Part shown: piece by piece, positions 38,857-48,885 of the stretch | Numbering within the stretch: position 1 is the first letter of the stretch | How the letters are laid out: each line of letters begins with the position of its first letter | Notes under the pieces: generated by a model | What the model was told of the DNA's origin: nothing | Database searches by the model: none | What the model saw: only the letters and a program-made list of their open reading frames with translations | Translations under genes and position numbers: made by a program | NCBI RefSeq assembly: GCF_014697125.1 | Contig: NZ_JACJRG010000001.1 | Span: forward strand, 434,001 to 498,000 | Direction of reading: 5' to 3' | Length of the DNA stretch: 64,000 bases | Source: Anabaena minutissima FACHB-250 | GTDB lineage: Bacteria; Cyanobacteriota; Cyanobacteriia; Cyanobacteriales; Nostocaceae

Positions 38857-39759
38857 ATAAGCTAACGCAAAGCGTTCAACACCCTCTAAATCCGTGTGAA
38901 TTTGAATATTTTCATAGCTACCTTGTTTTTGCAGGAGTGTTTTTACCTCCTCAGCCTGTCCAGCCATCATTTCAATTAACCATACGCCACCCGATCGCAA
39001 ATAGCTGGGAGACACTTCTATCAAATGGCGAATGTCATCTAAGCCATCAACACCACCATCTAGAGCTAAATGAGGTTCATGGTTAACTACTTCCGGTTGT
39101 AGTGTCGGTACGATATCACTGGGAATATAGGGTGGGTTGGATACCATACCACTAAATTGACCTTTAAGGGCTGTTAACGGCTGCCACCATGAACCTTGAT
39201 AAAATCGCATCCGGTCAGCTAAACCTAGATTATGGGCGTTTTCTTGTGCGATCGCTAAAGCTTCTAAGCTGTAATCAACAGCATGAATTGTAGACTCTGG
39301 AAAAGCATCCGCCAGTCCCAAAGCGATCGCGCCACTACCAGTCCCCAAATCTACCCAATGTCCTTGTTGTAGCTGTGACAAGACTTCACTTGTAGCCGCC
39401 ATCACAGCTAAATCAATCAAGCATTCGGTTTCTGGCCTGGGAATTAACACCGCATTCGACACCTTTAGTCTAAAATTTCGCCAAGGTGTACTGCCAGCAA
39501 TGTACTGTACTGGCAAGCGATCATCTAAACGCCTCAGCCAAAACTGGTCTAACTCTTCTAAAGACAAAGCCATGATAATCTCAGCCTTGTCTTTAAAAGA
39601 GTCTAAACGCAGTGACAAGCGGTCTAAACCTGCTACTTCTTGCAGTAACCAATCTATTTCTGCTACTGGAATATTATGCGCGATCGCTTTTGGAATTGCT
39701 CTATTACGCCATTGCCAAAGTTGTAACCCAGAAACTAAATTTAGCTGTTGTTCTATCAT
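38836..39759 (-). CDS. prmC: Release factor glutamine methyltransferase (PrmC/HemK)
   Basis: 307 residues. N-terminal helical domain, then a Rossmann methyltransferase with VDLGTGSGAIALGLA (SAM loop) and the catalytic NPPYIPS motif. It methylates the Gln of the GGQ loop in RF1 and RF2. The C-terminal residues AYVSGGEC and the TGA stop fall in the adjoining heptad repeat, so the end of the protein was set by repeat DNA. The conserved fold ends before it. Linked by function with prfC (22264). Confidence 0.94.
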   Translation of the reverse strand: MIEQQLNLVSGLQLWQWRNRAIPKAIAHNIPVAEIDWLLQEVAGLDRLSLRLDSFKDKAEIIMALSLEELDQFWLRRLDDRLPVQYIAGSTPWRNFRLKVSNAVLIPRPETECLIDLAVMAATSEVLSQLQQGHWVDLGTGSGAIALGLADAFPESTIHAVDYSLEALAIAQENAHNLGLADRMRFYQGSWWQPLTALKGQFSGMVSNPPYIPSDIVPTLQPEVVNHEPHLALDGGVDGLDDIRHLIEVSPSYLRSGGVWLIEMMAGQAEEVKTLLQKQGSYENIQIHTDLEGVERFALAYVSGGEC

Positions 39760-39762
39760 TCC

Positions 39763-41265
39763 TTAACGTTGATTGGTCTTTGTCATCTGTGAATTTAAAT
39801 TGAAGTTATTATCCTTCGGCAAAGTCCTAATATATTCCCTAGACTCGGTGGATGGAACTAAAACAACTTGGTTCAGCCAAGCATCGTTTTTCTCTTGAAA
39901 GGTCTTAATTACTCCATCTACATCTATTACTTGAATATCAGCCTGGGGATGCTTTTGTTTAACTTGGTTTAATAAACTAACTGCATCTTGCTGACTGAAA
40001 AACAGAGGAATGAGTTGTTCTTTGCCATCTCTTAGTTTAATGGTTACATAGCCTTGATCCGGGGCCAATCTCACAGCGAAAACTGGTACACTCTTAAATT
40101 CATTTACCTGCCGACCACTTTGACGTAATAATTCTATAGCCGCTTTAACTTCCTGATCTATGGGCTTGAAAGCAAATACAAGACGATTAGGGTTGTTTTT
40201 AGTTTGTTGCAATTGCTGATAAATTACACCCAAAGGCACTGCCGTTACTTGTAAGTTTTTGACAATTGCCTCCATTTTGGGGTCTTTACCTTTGGCATTA
40301 TTCCCCAGTTCTCTAATAAAAGTCTGAGCCTCTTGCCGACTTAAATAAACCCCTGTCACCGAACCACCTGTTTGTTGAGCGTTCTGACCTTTTGGTAGGG
40401 TACGAGATAAGGGTAAACCTTTGTCGTTAGTAATCAAATACACAGGTATGGAGTCTAATTTATTTTTTATTACTTGGTCACGAACAAAGAAATCATCTGC
40501 TTGAGGTGTGGTCACTTTTGGTGCAGGCAACTTTATAGCCACATCTACACCGACTTTTGCGGACAGTCTGACAAAGGTGTTGATAGGAATACCCGCATTC
40601 CTACCTGATTTTACAGTAGCAACACTGGGATTTATCTGATCAAAATTAACATCAATTGCTGCTTCACCCCTACCATGAATGCCTATGACCTCGCCTTTCT
40701 CATTCAGCACTGGCCCACCACTCATGCCTGGAAGTGTAGCATTGTCATAAAATAAGGTGTATCCGCCATCAACAGATATCTGAGTCGCATTAGCTAGAAC
40801 TTGCCCATCCCGACAGTCATAAAAAGGGATTTCAATCCCGGCGTTCTTTTTCGGAAAACCAGTTATGTAAATATTTGTCCTTCTTGTGGCTACATCAGAA
40901 TTACCCATTTTAGCCACTTGATAAGTTTGATTGCTAGTAAACTGCACAACTGCTAAATCTACCTTGTCTGACAAAGGTTTCACATTGCTGTATTTGAGTT
41001 GATGACGCTGATTATCTGGGGTGACAATTTCATATTTCAGATTTGGTTCTTGGACTACATGATAGGCAGTCAGGACGGTGTAAGTATTGCCTTCTCGCTT
41101 AATAATCACCCCAGAACCAGGTGTTTGACTATCAATTAATACAGTGATTTTTTCGGCAATGATATCTACTTCTTTCGTACAGGATATTGCTTGTGCTACC
41201 TGCGACTGTATAAGGGCGATCGCTACCCCTATGAAAATTGACAAGAGGTTGTATTTATAGTTCAT
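39763..41265 (-). CDS. Trypsin-like serine protease fused to a Tic22-like domain
   Basis: 500 residues from ATG 41265 (MNYKYNLLSIFIGVAIALI); the frame continues upstream into a MITE and is not used. Signal peptide about 1-27. Trypsin-like domain (about 30-235) with His in LTAYHVV, Asp in KVDLAVV and Ser in MSGGPV. C-terminal half (about 260-495) is Tic22-like, with a repeat of the SIPVYLITNDKG / SVPVFAVRLAPDQG type and CONSERVED VDGVI. Tic22 relatives in cyanobacteria are periplasmic or thylakoid-lumen factors needed for outer-membrane biogenesis. Fusion to a protease suggests protein quality control at the envelope. The next gene upstream (41404) is a stand-alone Tic22. Confidence 0.85.
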   Translation of the reverse strand: MNYKYNLLSIFIGVAIALIQSQVAQAISCTKEVDIIAEKITVLIDSQTPGSGVIIKREGNTYTVLTAYHVVQEPNLKYEIVTPDNQRHQLKYSNVKPLSDKVDLAVVQFTSNQTYQVAKMGNSDVATRRTNIYITGFPKKNAGIEIPFYDCRDGQVLANATQISVDGGYTLFYDNATLPGMSGGPVLNEKGEVIGIHGRGEAAIDVNFDQINPSVATVKSGRNAGIPINTFVRLSAKVGVDVAIKLPAPKVTTPQADDFFVRDQVIKNKLDSIPVYLITNDKGLPLSRTLPKGQNAQQTGGSVTGVYLSRQEAQTFIRELGNNAKGKDPKMEAIVKNLQVTAVPLGVIYQQLQQTKNNPNRLVFAFKPIDQEVKAAIELLRQSGRQVNEFKSVPVFAVRLAPDQGYVTIKLRDGKEQLIPLFFSQQDAVSLLNQVKQKHPQADIQVIDVDGVIKTFQEKNDAWLNQVVLVPSTESREYIRTLPKDNNFNLNSQMTKTNQR

Positions 41266-41266
41266 A

Positions 41267-41395
41267 GGACTTACGCATTGATCAAAATCATCAGCTATCA
41301 ACGATCGCTGCTGATCTAAATATTAGTCGCCAAAACTCTCAAACGAGCTATTTTCGCTAATACAAAAATTTCCCATTTGTACAACGCGTAAGTCC
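41267..41395. mobile_element. MITE-like element, GGACTTACGC family, copy 2
   Basis: 129 bases with perfect 10-bp inverted ends (GGACTTACGC) extending to 17 of 21 matches, between the two Tic22-type genes. It begins one base before the protease start codon on the minus strand and so supplies its 5' untranslated region. No ORF. Confidence 0.75.
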
Positions 41396-41403
41396 AACGT
41401 TGA

Positions 41404-42204
41404 TTATTTTTTCGGCGCAGGTGCAGACGCTGGTCGATTTGGTGCAGGGGATTTTTTAACTAGCGATTGAATAAAACTGATGGACTCTCTCGATGGATAC
41501 AGAACAATTTTATTGATCATAGGATCATTGCTGCTATTAAGAGCTTCCATCACACCAAACAGATCCACTACCTGAATCTCAGTATTAGCACCTTCCCCTG
41601 GTACAGCTTTTTTGAATTGATCTAACAAAGCCACTGCTTGCTCCTTCTCAAAGAAGAAAGGAATATATCGCTCGTTACCTTGTGCAAGAGGGATTGTTAA
41701 ATAGCTATTCTCTTTCTTAAATTTAGGCACAAATAAGGGGATACCATTAAATTGATCTCCTTTTTGACCACTCTGATTTAACAGGCTGACTGCTGAATCT
41801 ACCTGTTGTTGCATCGGCATTAAAGTATAAATTGTCGCATCTGACTTCTTTTTGCCTTCTAGGACTATTTTATAGTAGTCGGCTAAGGACAGAGGTCTTA
41901 CTTGTAGCGTGTTTGCCAGTTGGGGATTTTCTTTCTTCAGGCGATTGTCTAAAAATTTCTGAGCATCCTGCTTACTAATAAAAAATCCTACTTGAGAGAT
42001 GCTTTTACCTTGGTTGTTCCTAGAAATAATTACAAATTCACCTTTAGCATTGGTGAGTGTAAACACAGGAACTTCTTGCAGCTTTTTAACAACCTGCTCT
42101 TGTGGTAATGCTACTGCTTGTAGATTCCCTACTCCTGGTAAATCGGCTGATAATATACTGCCAGCAATACCCAATATTACGCCCAAGCGAACCAATGCTT
42201 TCAT
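41404..42204 (-). CDS. Tic22-family protein
   Basis: 266 residues from ATG 42204, chosen because GAGGA stands 7 bases upstream; an earlier in-frame ATG at 42219 is possible. A signal peptide fills the first 25 residues (MKALVRLGVILGIAGS). The rest is Tic22 fold: EVPVFTLTNAKGEF, ATIYTLMPMQQQ, GIPLFVP and a C-terminal Pro/Ala-rich tail. The Anabaena PCC 7120 homologue (anaTic22) is essential and affects outer-membrane integrity. The same domain is fused to a protease in the next gene, 138 bases downstream, with a MITE between them. Confidence 0.88.
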   Translation of the reverse strand: MKALVRLGVILGIAGSILSADLPGVGNLQAVALPQEQVVKKLQEVPVFTLTNAKGEFVIISRNNQGKSISQVGFFISKQDAQKFLDNRLKKENPQLANTLQVRPLSLADYYKIVLEGKKKSDATIYTLMPMQQQVDSAVSLLNQSGQKGDQFNGIPLFVPKFKKENSYLTIPLAQGNERYIPFFFEKEQAVALLDQFKKAVPGEGANTEIQVVDLFGVMEALNSSNDPMINKIVLYPSRESISFIQSLVKKSPAPNRPASAPAPKK

Positions 42205-42790
42205 GACTTTTCCTCGCATCAATACTTCAATTTAGTTATTAAGTTAGACAAATAGTTGGATTTGCACAGCACCAACTAGTCTTAGTTATATAGCAATCCA
42301 TTTGAGATGTGAAAAAGTTGTGGCAGTTGTTGAATCCTAACAACCATCTCTCAAAACGTGATATGGCGTTGCCTTCCTTGCGGGGAGGAGGTGAGGTTCT
42401 TTTACCTCACTCAAACGAGAGATGCTATATTAGCCCTTGAGAATTGCTATCTTGCTATTTGCTACTGGTAGACTGTGGTAAAGTCGCGTGTTTATGAAAT
42501 TTACCTTGCTATGCGCCCAGGAATAATGTAAATGCCCAAGATATGTAGCCTTTGTAGCATTTATGGCGCAGAAACTTTCCCACTTCAAACAGTCAATGCC
42601 ATTGTAGTGCTTTTCTAAAAATGAGAGACATCATCAAATGGTTAATTGTTCCACCAATCCCCGTTCTAGACAATCAACCCAAAATTTTTATCTATAACGC
42701 AATTAATTGTGCATCTTAGACAAAAGCTCTCCAACCCTCATTCAACTTGGGCTTATATCATATGCTTATATATCAAAAACTTACTCAAAA
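42205..42790. other. Intergenic region before tRNA-Pro
   Basis: Upstream promoter region of the Tic22 gene and a short repeat (GAGGTGAGGTTCTTTTACCTC, a hairpin, at 42390-42410). No ORF supported; the 67-residue frame at 42709 is the antisense of the tRNA. Confidence 0.6.
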
Positions 42791-42864
42791 TCGGGATGAC
42801 AGGATTTGAACCTGCGGCATCCTGCTCCCAAAGCAGGCGCGCTACCAAGCTGCGCTACATCCCG
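42791..42864 (-). tRNA. tRNA-Pro (anticodon UGG)
   Basis: On the minus strand CGGGATG pairs with CATCCCG in the acceptor stem, with discriminator A at 42791. The anticodon stem-loop CCTGC-TTTGGGA-GCAGG reads UGG, the D arm has AGCGCAGC-TTGGTAGC and the T arm GGTTCAAATCC. Total 74 bases, no CCA encoded. The complementary strand yields the well-known false ORF with MTGFEPAASC. Confidence 0.97.
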
Positions 42865-42956
42865 AATATTGCTGATTTTGTGTTAATCGGCATTATCAAT
42901 ACTATACCATAATAGCTGACTTTTTTATAGTCAGCTATAAATTTTGGTACAGAAAA

Positions 42957-44099
<1,143 letters not shown>

Positions 44100-44819
44100 A
44101 TGGCTTCTGGCTTAAAATCTTCAACACTGGAACTACTAAAACGCTTTAATCGAGCGTTTCCACAGTTTTATGAGCAATTCGTCAGCAGTGAAATTCAACT
44201 GCAAAATTTACGGTTAGCGTATCGTCTCTATAAAACCAAACGGGCTGTAATTGAGCTAAAACCAGAAGGTAGTAAAAGTGCCTTGCATTTTGCTTACCGC
44301 AATCAGTCCTTTCTCCTCAGCGATATTTTTGGTGTGCTAGCAGCTTATGGGCTAACAATCCACGGTCTGAGTTTATATGGACAGATTCGCCCCCCCATGC
44401 TTGTTTTTATCAAACTGTTGGTATCTCGTGGTAGTAAAGCCTTGACGGAGAAAACCGCAGAAAATGTTTGTCGCGCCATTCGCGAGGCTTTGGGAGGGCG
44501 ATTTGAGGTGGAAGAGATGTTGGCAGTAGAATTTAACCTAGACGTGGGTTTAGAACAGGTACAGACTGAATTTTATGTCGATCCTGTATTTCATCTCCCA
44601 GCTTTAGTAATTGAGGCGGATAATCAGCCAGGGTTATTTTACAAGGTGATGTATGCTATTTGGCAGGAAGACCTTTTAGTTGTCAATGCTAATTTACTAG
44701 TTTGGCGGGGACGTACACGGCTAATTCTCTACTTGTTGGGGCCTAATGAAAGCCTAATTCCTGAGTATTTAGGACATAAAATTGCTGAAGGAGTGCGTCA
44801 AAGATTGTTGGGTAAGTAA
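44100..44819 (+). CDS. ACT-like domain protein
   Basis: 239 residues from ATG 44100 (MASGLKSSTLELLKRFNRAF). The open frame upstream to 43905 is repeat DNA. The C-terminal segment (about 165-239, LVIEADNQPGLFYKVMYAIW) has the pattern of an ACT ligand-binding domain as in GlnD, and a similar, weaker one occurs at about 75-115 (AYRNQSFLLSDIFGVLAAYG). Two ACT-like halves with no catalytic domain suggest a regulatory protein that binds an amino acid or nucleotide. No partner gene nearby; the next gene is a hydrolase 189 bases on. Confidence 0.65.
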   Translation: MASGLKSSTLELLKRFNRAFPQFYEQFVSSEIQLQNLRLAYRLYKTKRAVIELKPEGSKSALHFAYRNQSFLLSDIFGVLAAYGLTIHGLSLYGQIRPPMLVFIKLLVSRGSKALTEKTAENVCRAIREALGGRFEVEEMLAVEFNLDVGLEQVQTEFYVDPVFHLPALVIEADNQPGLFYKVMYAIWQEDLLVVNANLLVWRGRTRLILYLLGPNESLIPEYLGHKIAEGVRQRLLGK

Positions 44820-44977
44820 ACAGTTGTGAATCATAAGTACAATAGTAGGTCATAATTCTTACTGCAAACCTCTATAACCCTACATTTTTCGTACTTGCCA
44901 AATCATTTTTGAATTTTTTAGCTTGCTTTTTATAGGGTATTTTGAATTTTCAATAGTTTGCCTGACTCTCTATCTAG

Positions 44978-45001
44978 TCGTACCCACTCTTAAGGGTACG
45001 A
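44978..45001. promoter_or_regulatory. Dyad just before the hydrolase start
   Basis: TCGTACCC, 8-base spacer, GGGTACGA: perfect 8-bp arms. The right arm covers the only SD-like sequence (AAGGG) and ends 7 bases before the ATG at 45009, so as RNA it could hide the ribosome site, or as DNA act as an operator. Confidence 0.5.
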
Positions 45002-45008
45002 TATAAAT

Positions 45009-45941
45009 ATGGCAACTATTGAAATCTTGGGTTTTCCACACGCATACGAGTTAACAGCTCCAACGTCCTGCCCCCATGCTTTAGTGTTTATCCACGGTTG
45101 GCTAAATAGCCGTGGATATTGGCAACCTGTGATTTCTCGGTTGTCAGTTGATTTGCAATGTCTTTCTTACGATTTACGAGGCTTTGGCGAATCTCAGTCT
45201 CAGCTAGACACTGATTTTAGTCAATCAGAAATTTCTGTGAGTTTGTCGTCTAGCTCTATTCGTACCCTTAGTTCCTCTGTTGAGTCTCTCCATACGCCAG
45301 ATGCCTATGCTCAGGATTTAGTAGCCCTTCTGCAACAACTAAATATTACTAGTGCTTGGCTAATTGGTCACTCTTTAGGGGGTACGATCGCACTTTGGGC
45401 AGCTGCTCAAATGCCTGAGTGTATCAAGGGTGTAATCTGTATCAATGCAGGCGGTGGTATTTACCTGAAAGAAGCTTTTGAGCAGTTTCGTTCCGCCGGG
45501 CAGAAATTTTTACAAGTTCGTCCCCGTTGGCTGTCTCAAGTACCTTTAATTGATTTACTTTTTACCAGAAACAGTGTCTCTCGTCCTTTGGATCGCTATT
45601 GGGCGCGTCAGCGCGTGATTGATTTTGTTGTGGCTGATCCAGAAGCAGCTCTGGGATCATTATTAGAATCCACAACTGAAGAAGAAGTCAATCGTCTACC
45701 AACTTTAGTATCACAGTTACAACAGCCAGTCTATTTTCTAGCTGGTGCTGACGATAAGGTCATGGAACCTAAGTACGTGCGTCATTTAGCTAGTTTTCAT
45801 AGGCTTTTTCAATACTGTGGCGATAATGTGATTGAAATTCCTGATTGTGGACATCTGGCAATGTTGGAACAGCCAGATGCAGTGGCTAATCATATTCGGG
45901 CGATAGTCACAAAGCAGGAGTCAATGGTTAATAGTCAGTAG
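45009..45941 (+). CDS. Alpha/beta hydrolase
   Basis: 310 residues. HGW oxyanion loop (VFIHGWLNSRGYW), nucleophile elbow GHSLGG (about residue 121), acid in GADDKVME and His in DCGHLAML. Similar in length to MenH/BioH-type esterases. Residues about 62-95 are a Ser-rich insert (SVSLSSSSIRTLSSSVES), not common in the family. Substrate unknown. The start is preceded by a perfect dyad over the likely SD. Converges on tsaD with a 26-base gap. Confidence 0.85.
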   Translation: MATIEILGFPHAYELTAPTSCPHALVFIHGWLNSRGYWQPVISRLSVDLQCLSYDLRGFGESQSQLDTDFSQSEISVSLSSSSIRTLSSSVESLHTPDAYAQDLVALLQQLNITSAWLIGHSLGGTIALWAAAQMPECIKGVICINAGGGIYLKEAFEQFRSAGQKFLQVRPRWLSQVPLIDLLFTRNSVSRPLDRYWARQRVIDFVVADPEAALGSLLESTTEEEVNRLPTLVSQLQQPVYFLAGADDKVMEPKYVRHLASFHRLFQYCGDNVIEIPDCGHLAMLEQPDAVANHIRAIVTKQESMVNSQ

Positions 45942-45967
45942 GGCATTGGGGTAAAATTTACACCCTC

Positions 45968-47017
45968 TCAGGACTCTGGTTGATATAACTTCATGACTTG
46001 GGTAAGTGGCAGTCGAGATTCTACACCCAACGTTAGGGGGGATGTATGACCACGGGATAAATGATCGGCGGCGGCGCAGGCGATCATGGCGGCGTTGTCG
46101 GTACAGAATTGTAATGGTGGGAAGAGGACACGGATGTTATGTTGGGAGGCTGCTGCTTGTAAGTTTTTCCTTAAGCCACTGTTAGCTGCTACTCCACCAC
46201 CGACAGCAATTGTATCCAGACCATAATCAATGGCACAGGCGATCGCTCTTTTGGTTAATGCTTTGGCTACAGTTTCCTGAAAGCTGGCTGCTACATCCGC
46301 CACTGGCACTGGTTTAGCATCTTTTTCTAACTGCTGTACTAAACGCAATACGGCCGTCTTTAAGCCACTAAAACTGCCATCATAGCGATGAAAACCTCCA
46401 CCCGGTAAGGACACTTTCCCTTCTGGTAGAGCAAAGGCTTGGGCATTTCCTGTTTGCGCTAATTTATCAATGACTGGGCCACCTGGATAGCCCAACTTTA
46501 ATAATCTAGCTACTTTATCAAAAGCTTCCCCGGCAGCATCATCACGAGTTTCACCTAGGGTTTCGTACATACCACATTCCTTAACATAAATCAAGCTTGT
46601 GTGTCCGCCGGAAACCAGTAAGCTAAGAAAAGGGGGATCTAAAGTTGGCTCACTCAAATAAGTGGCGTAGATGTGACCTTCGAGGTGATGAACTCCCAAA
46701 AATGGTTTATTGTACAAAATCGCTAAAGTTTTTGCCGCCGTTAACCCGACTAACAACGCTCCTACCAATCCAGGGGCGCAAGTGGCTGCGATCGCATCAA
46801 TCTGTCCCCAATCTAATTGAGCTTGTTCTAAGGCTTGAGCGATCGCCTGATTTATCGTTTCCAAATGCTGGCGAGATGCAACTTCTGGCACTACCCCACC
46901 ATACTGCTGATGTACGGGAATTTGGGAAGTAATAATACTACTGCAAACTTGACGATTTTTAACAATTGCCACGGCAGTTTCATCACAGCTAGTTTCTATT
47001 GCTAAAACAGTTACCAT
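45968..47017 (-). CDS. tsaD: tRNA N6-threonylcarbamoyltransferase TsaD (Gcp)
   Basis: 349 residues from ATG 47017; the frame begins three codons earlier at a TTG. ASKHA-fold motifs [13 protein letters not shown], the metal-binding [15 protein letters not shown] and [10 protein letters not shown]. It transfers the threonylcarbamoyl group made by TsaC (38083) to A37 of ANN-decoding tRNAs, in complex with TsaB and TsaE, which are not in this window. Divergently encoded from psaF, an association I recall as conserved among cyanobacteria. Confidence 0.96.
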   Translation of the reverse strand: MVTVLAIETSCDETAVAIVKNRQVCSSIITSQIPVHQQYGGVVPEVASRQHLETINQAIAQALEQAQLDWGQIDAIAATCAPGLVGALLVGLTAAKTLAILYNKPFLGVHHLEGHIYATYLSEPTLDPPFLSLLVSGGHTSLIYVKECGMYETLGETRDDAAGEAFDKVARLLKLGYPGGPVIDKLAQTGNAQAFALPEGKVSLPGGGFHRYDGSFSGLKTAVLRLVQQLEKDAKPVPVADVAASFQETVAKALTKRAIACAIDYGLDTIAVGGGVAANSGLRKNLQAAASQHNIRVLFPPLQFCTDNAAMIACAAADHLSRGHTSPLTLGVESRLPLTQVMKLYQPES

Positions 47018-47439
47018 TGCTACCAAGGAGTAATTAAGTGCTGAGTTCCGGGTGCTGAGTTCCGAGTGGTGAATTACGATTGATGTTGAATGTGAATTAA
47101 GTCTTGAGACTCTTGTGATTTCGTAGCTATGCCCAAAAAAATGATTTTGGGTGAATCAAGTAACTATTGTGGGATAAGAGTGTTTTTCATTCACATTAGA
47201 CATGATGGCCAAGCAAATACTAAGCACTCAGCATTCACCACTCATTACTCAGCACTCACCACTCAGCACTCAGGACTCTGTAAGAACTTGTTTGAGAAGC
47301 TTTAACTTTTATTTACTTCAACTTTACTCGATTCCCGCCCAAGAGTATGATGACTTGCTAGTTAAGCAAATAAAGAGTGTACAAGCCGCTTCGTTTTGTA
47401 CAAAAAACTTTTTCTTTTGTAATAAAAGGAAACATACCG
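47018..47439. other. tsaD/psaF divergent intergenic region with STRR
   Basis: Heptads on both sides: GTGCTGAGTTCCGGG near 47039-47060 and ACTCAGC/ACTCACC units at 47221-47277. The psaF promoter should lie at about 47290-47430, with AT-rich tracts. No ORF except the upstream continuation of psaF, not used. Confidence 0.65.
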
Positions 47440-47934
47440 ATGAAAAGATTGTTTGCTTTGATGTTAGTGATTTGTCTTGCGTTCAGTTTCGCACCCCCAG
47501 CTAAAGCTCTAGGCGCGAATCTGACTCCCTGTCAAGACAATCCTGCATTTCAAGCACTTGCAAAAAACGCCCGTAATACTACAGCTGATCCAGAATCTGG
47601 GAAAAAGCGTTTTGAACGTTATTCTCAGGCACTCTGTGGACCAGAAGGCTATCCTCACTTAATTGTTGATGGTCGCCTTGATCGCGCTGGTGACTTTTTA
47701 ATTCCTAGCATTCTGTTCTTGTATATTGCCGGTTGGATTGGTTGGGTAGGTCGTGCTTACTTACAAGCCATCAAAAAAGAATCTGACACTGAGCAAAAAG
47801 AAATCCAAATCGATTTGGGTCTAGCACTGTCTATCATTGCTACAGGTTTTGCTTGGCCAGCAGCAGCCCTCAAAGAACTACTTTCTGGCGAATTAACTGC
47901 GAAAGACTCAGAAATTACTGTTTCTCCTCGCTAG
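47440..47934 (+). CDS. psaF: Photosystem I reaction centre subunit III (PsaF)
   Basis: 164 residues from ATG 47440, with AAAGGA 10 bases upstream. Signal peptide [20 protein letters not shown] ending at AKA, then a lumenal domain with two Cys (LTPCQDN, ALCGPEG) forming a disulfide, and two membrane segments (about 88-108 and 130-150). It stabilises the lumenal side of PSI and the psaJ contact. The open frame upstream to 47377 was discarded because it lacks the signal peptide start. First gene of psaF-psaJ-psaL. Confidence 0.97.
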   Translation: MKRLFALMLVICLAFSFAPPAKALGANLTPCQDNPAFQALAKNARNTTADPESGKKRFERYSQALCGPEGYPHLIVDGRLDRAGDFLIPSILFLYIAGWIGWVGRAYLQAIKKESDTEQKEIQIDLGLALSIIATGFAWPAAALKELLSGELTAKDSEITVSPR

Positions 47935-47972
47935 TTCAACTTAATTCATTCATTTGTTTTGGAGACTAAATC

Positions 47973-48122
47973 ATGGCAGACAAAACTGACCAAAGCAGCT
48001 ATTTGATTAAGTTTATTTCCACAGCACCTGTTGCAGCCACTATTTGGCTGACAATTACAGCAGGTATCTTGATTGAATTCAATCGCTTTTTCCCTGACTT
48101 ACTTTTCCACCCCCTACCGTAA
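47973..48122 (+). CDS. psaJ: Photosystem I reaction centre subunit IX (PsaJ)
   Basis: 49 residues ([19 protein letters not shown]), one membrane helix ([16 protein letters not shown]) and the conserved C-terminal [16 protein letters not shown] lies 9 bases upstream. It sits 38 bases after psaF, and the two are co-transcribed in related strains. PsaJ binds carotenoids and chlorophyll at the PSI edge near PsaF. Easily missed as it is short. Confidence 0.96.
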   Translation: MADKTDQSSYLIKFISTAPVAATIWLTITAGILIEFNRFFPDLLFHPLP

Positions 48123-48132
48123 ATTCAGAAGT

Positions 48133-48180
48133 CAGGGCATTGGGCATTGGGTATTGGGCATTGGGCATTGGGCATCGGGA
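48133..48180. repeat. GGCATTG heptad array between psaJ and psaL
   Basis: About six units of GGCATTG (one GGTATTG) separate psaJ from psaL in the photosystem I operon. Confidence 0.85.
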
Positions 48181-48278
48181 ATAATAATTTCCTTTACTCC
48201 TGCAATTACCCACTCCCCACTCCCTTTGTTTCTCTTAGTGAAAATGCAACCCTTCTCAATTTAGAGGTAACCTAAAAT

Positions 48279-48791
48279 ATGCAAGCAGTAGACGCATCAA
48301 AAAATCTTTCCAGCGATCCGAGAAATCGGGAAGTTGTTTTTCCCGCAGGTGATCCACAAATTGGTAATCTGGCAACCCCAGTCAATTCTTCTCCTGCAAT
48401 CAAGTGGTTCATTAATAATTTACCTGCTTATCGCCCAGGTCTGACCCCTTTTAGACGTGGTTTAGAAGTTGGTATGGCTCATGGCTACTTGCTGTTTGGC
48501 CCCTTCGCTAAATTAGGCCCACTGCGTAACGCGGACAATGCTAACTTAGCAGGATTGTTGGCCTCTATAGGCTTGGTTGTGATTCTTACTGCCTGTCTAT
48601 CTCTGTATTCCAACACTAACCCAGACAAAGCTTTGGCTAGTGTTACCGTACCTAATCCCCCAGATGCTTTTAATTCCAAAGAAGGCTGGAATAATTTTGC
48701 CAGTGCTTTCTTAATTGGTGGTATTGGTGGTGCAGTAGTAGCTTATTTCTTGACCAGTAATTTGGCTATCATCCAAGGTCTGATAGGCTAA
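48279..48791 (+). CDS. psaL: Photosystem I reaction centre subunit XI (PsaL)
   Basis: 170 residues. Three membrane helices, with the conserved NLPAYRPGLTPFRRGLEVGM at the start of the membrane part and GPFAKLGPLR. PsaL holds PSI trimers together, and in heterocyst-forming strains such as Anabaena supports tetramers. It follows psaJ after a heptad array, with AGAGGT 11 bases before the ATG. Ends in a convergent hairpin with gmk. Confidence 0.97.
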   Translation: MQAVDASKNLSSDPRNREVVFPAGDPQIGNLATPVNSSPAIKWFINNLPAYRPGLTPFRRGLEVGMAHGYLLFGPFAKLGPLRNADNANLAGLLASIGLVVILTACLSLYSNTNPDKALASVTVPNPPDAFNSKEGWNNFASAFLIGGIGGAVVAYFLTSNLAIIQGLIG

Positions 48792-48803
48792 TTTTCTGTT
48801 TTG

Positions 48804-48862
48804 GGTAATTAGGCATTGGTGAAAAGTCAGTGATTTTTGACTAGTACCTATGCCTGATTACC
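48804..48862. terminator. Convergent psaL/gmk hairpin
   Basis: GGTAATTAGGCAT and ATGCCTGATTACC pair with one mismatch around a 33-base interior that itself pairs GTCA with TGAC around a T run. It lies between the psaL stop (48791) and the gmk stop (48886). Confidence 0.6.
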
Positions 48863-48885
48863 AATTAGTTTGGGACGAAAAAGCT

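Noticed and set aside
42709..42912. 67-residue plus-strand ORF with MTGFEPAASCSQSRRATK
   Set aside because: It is the antisense of tRNA-Pro, a known false annotation.
47312..47327. HLR1-like (RpaB) site TTTAC-N6-TTTAC upstream of psaF
   Set aside because: Spacing of the half-sites is 11 rather than the usual 10 and the final A of each is missing.
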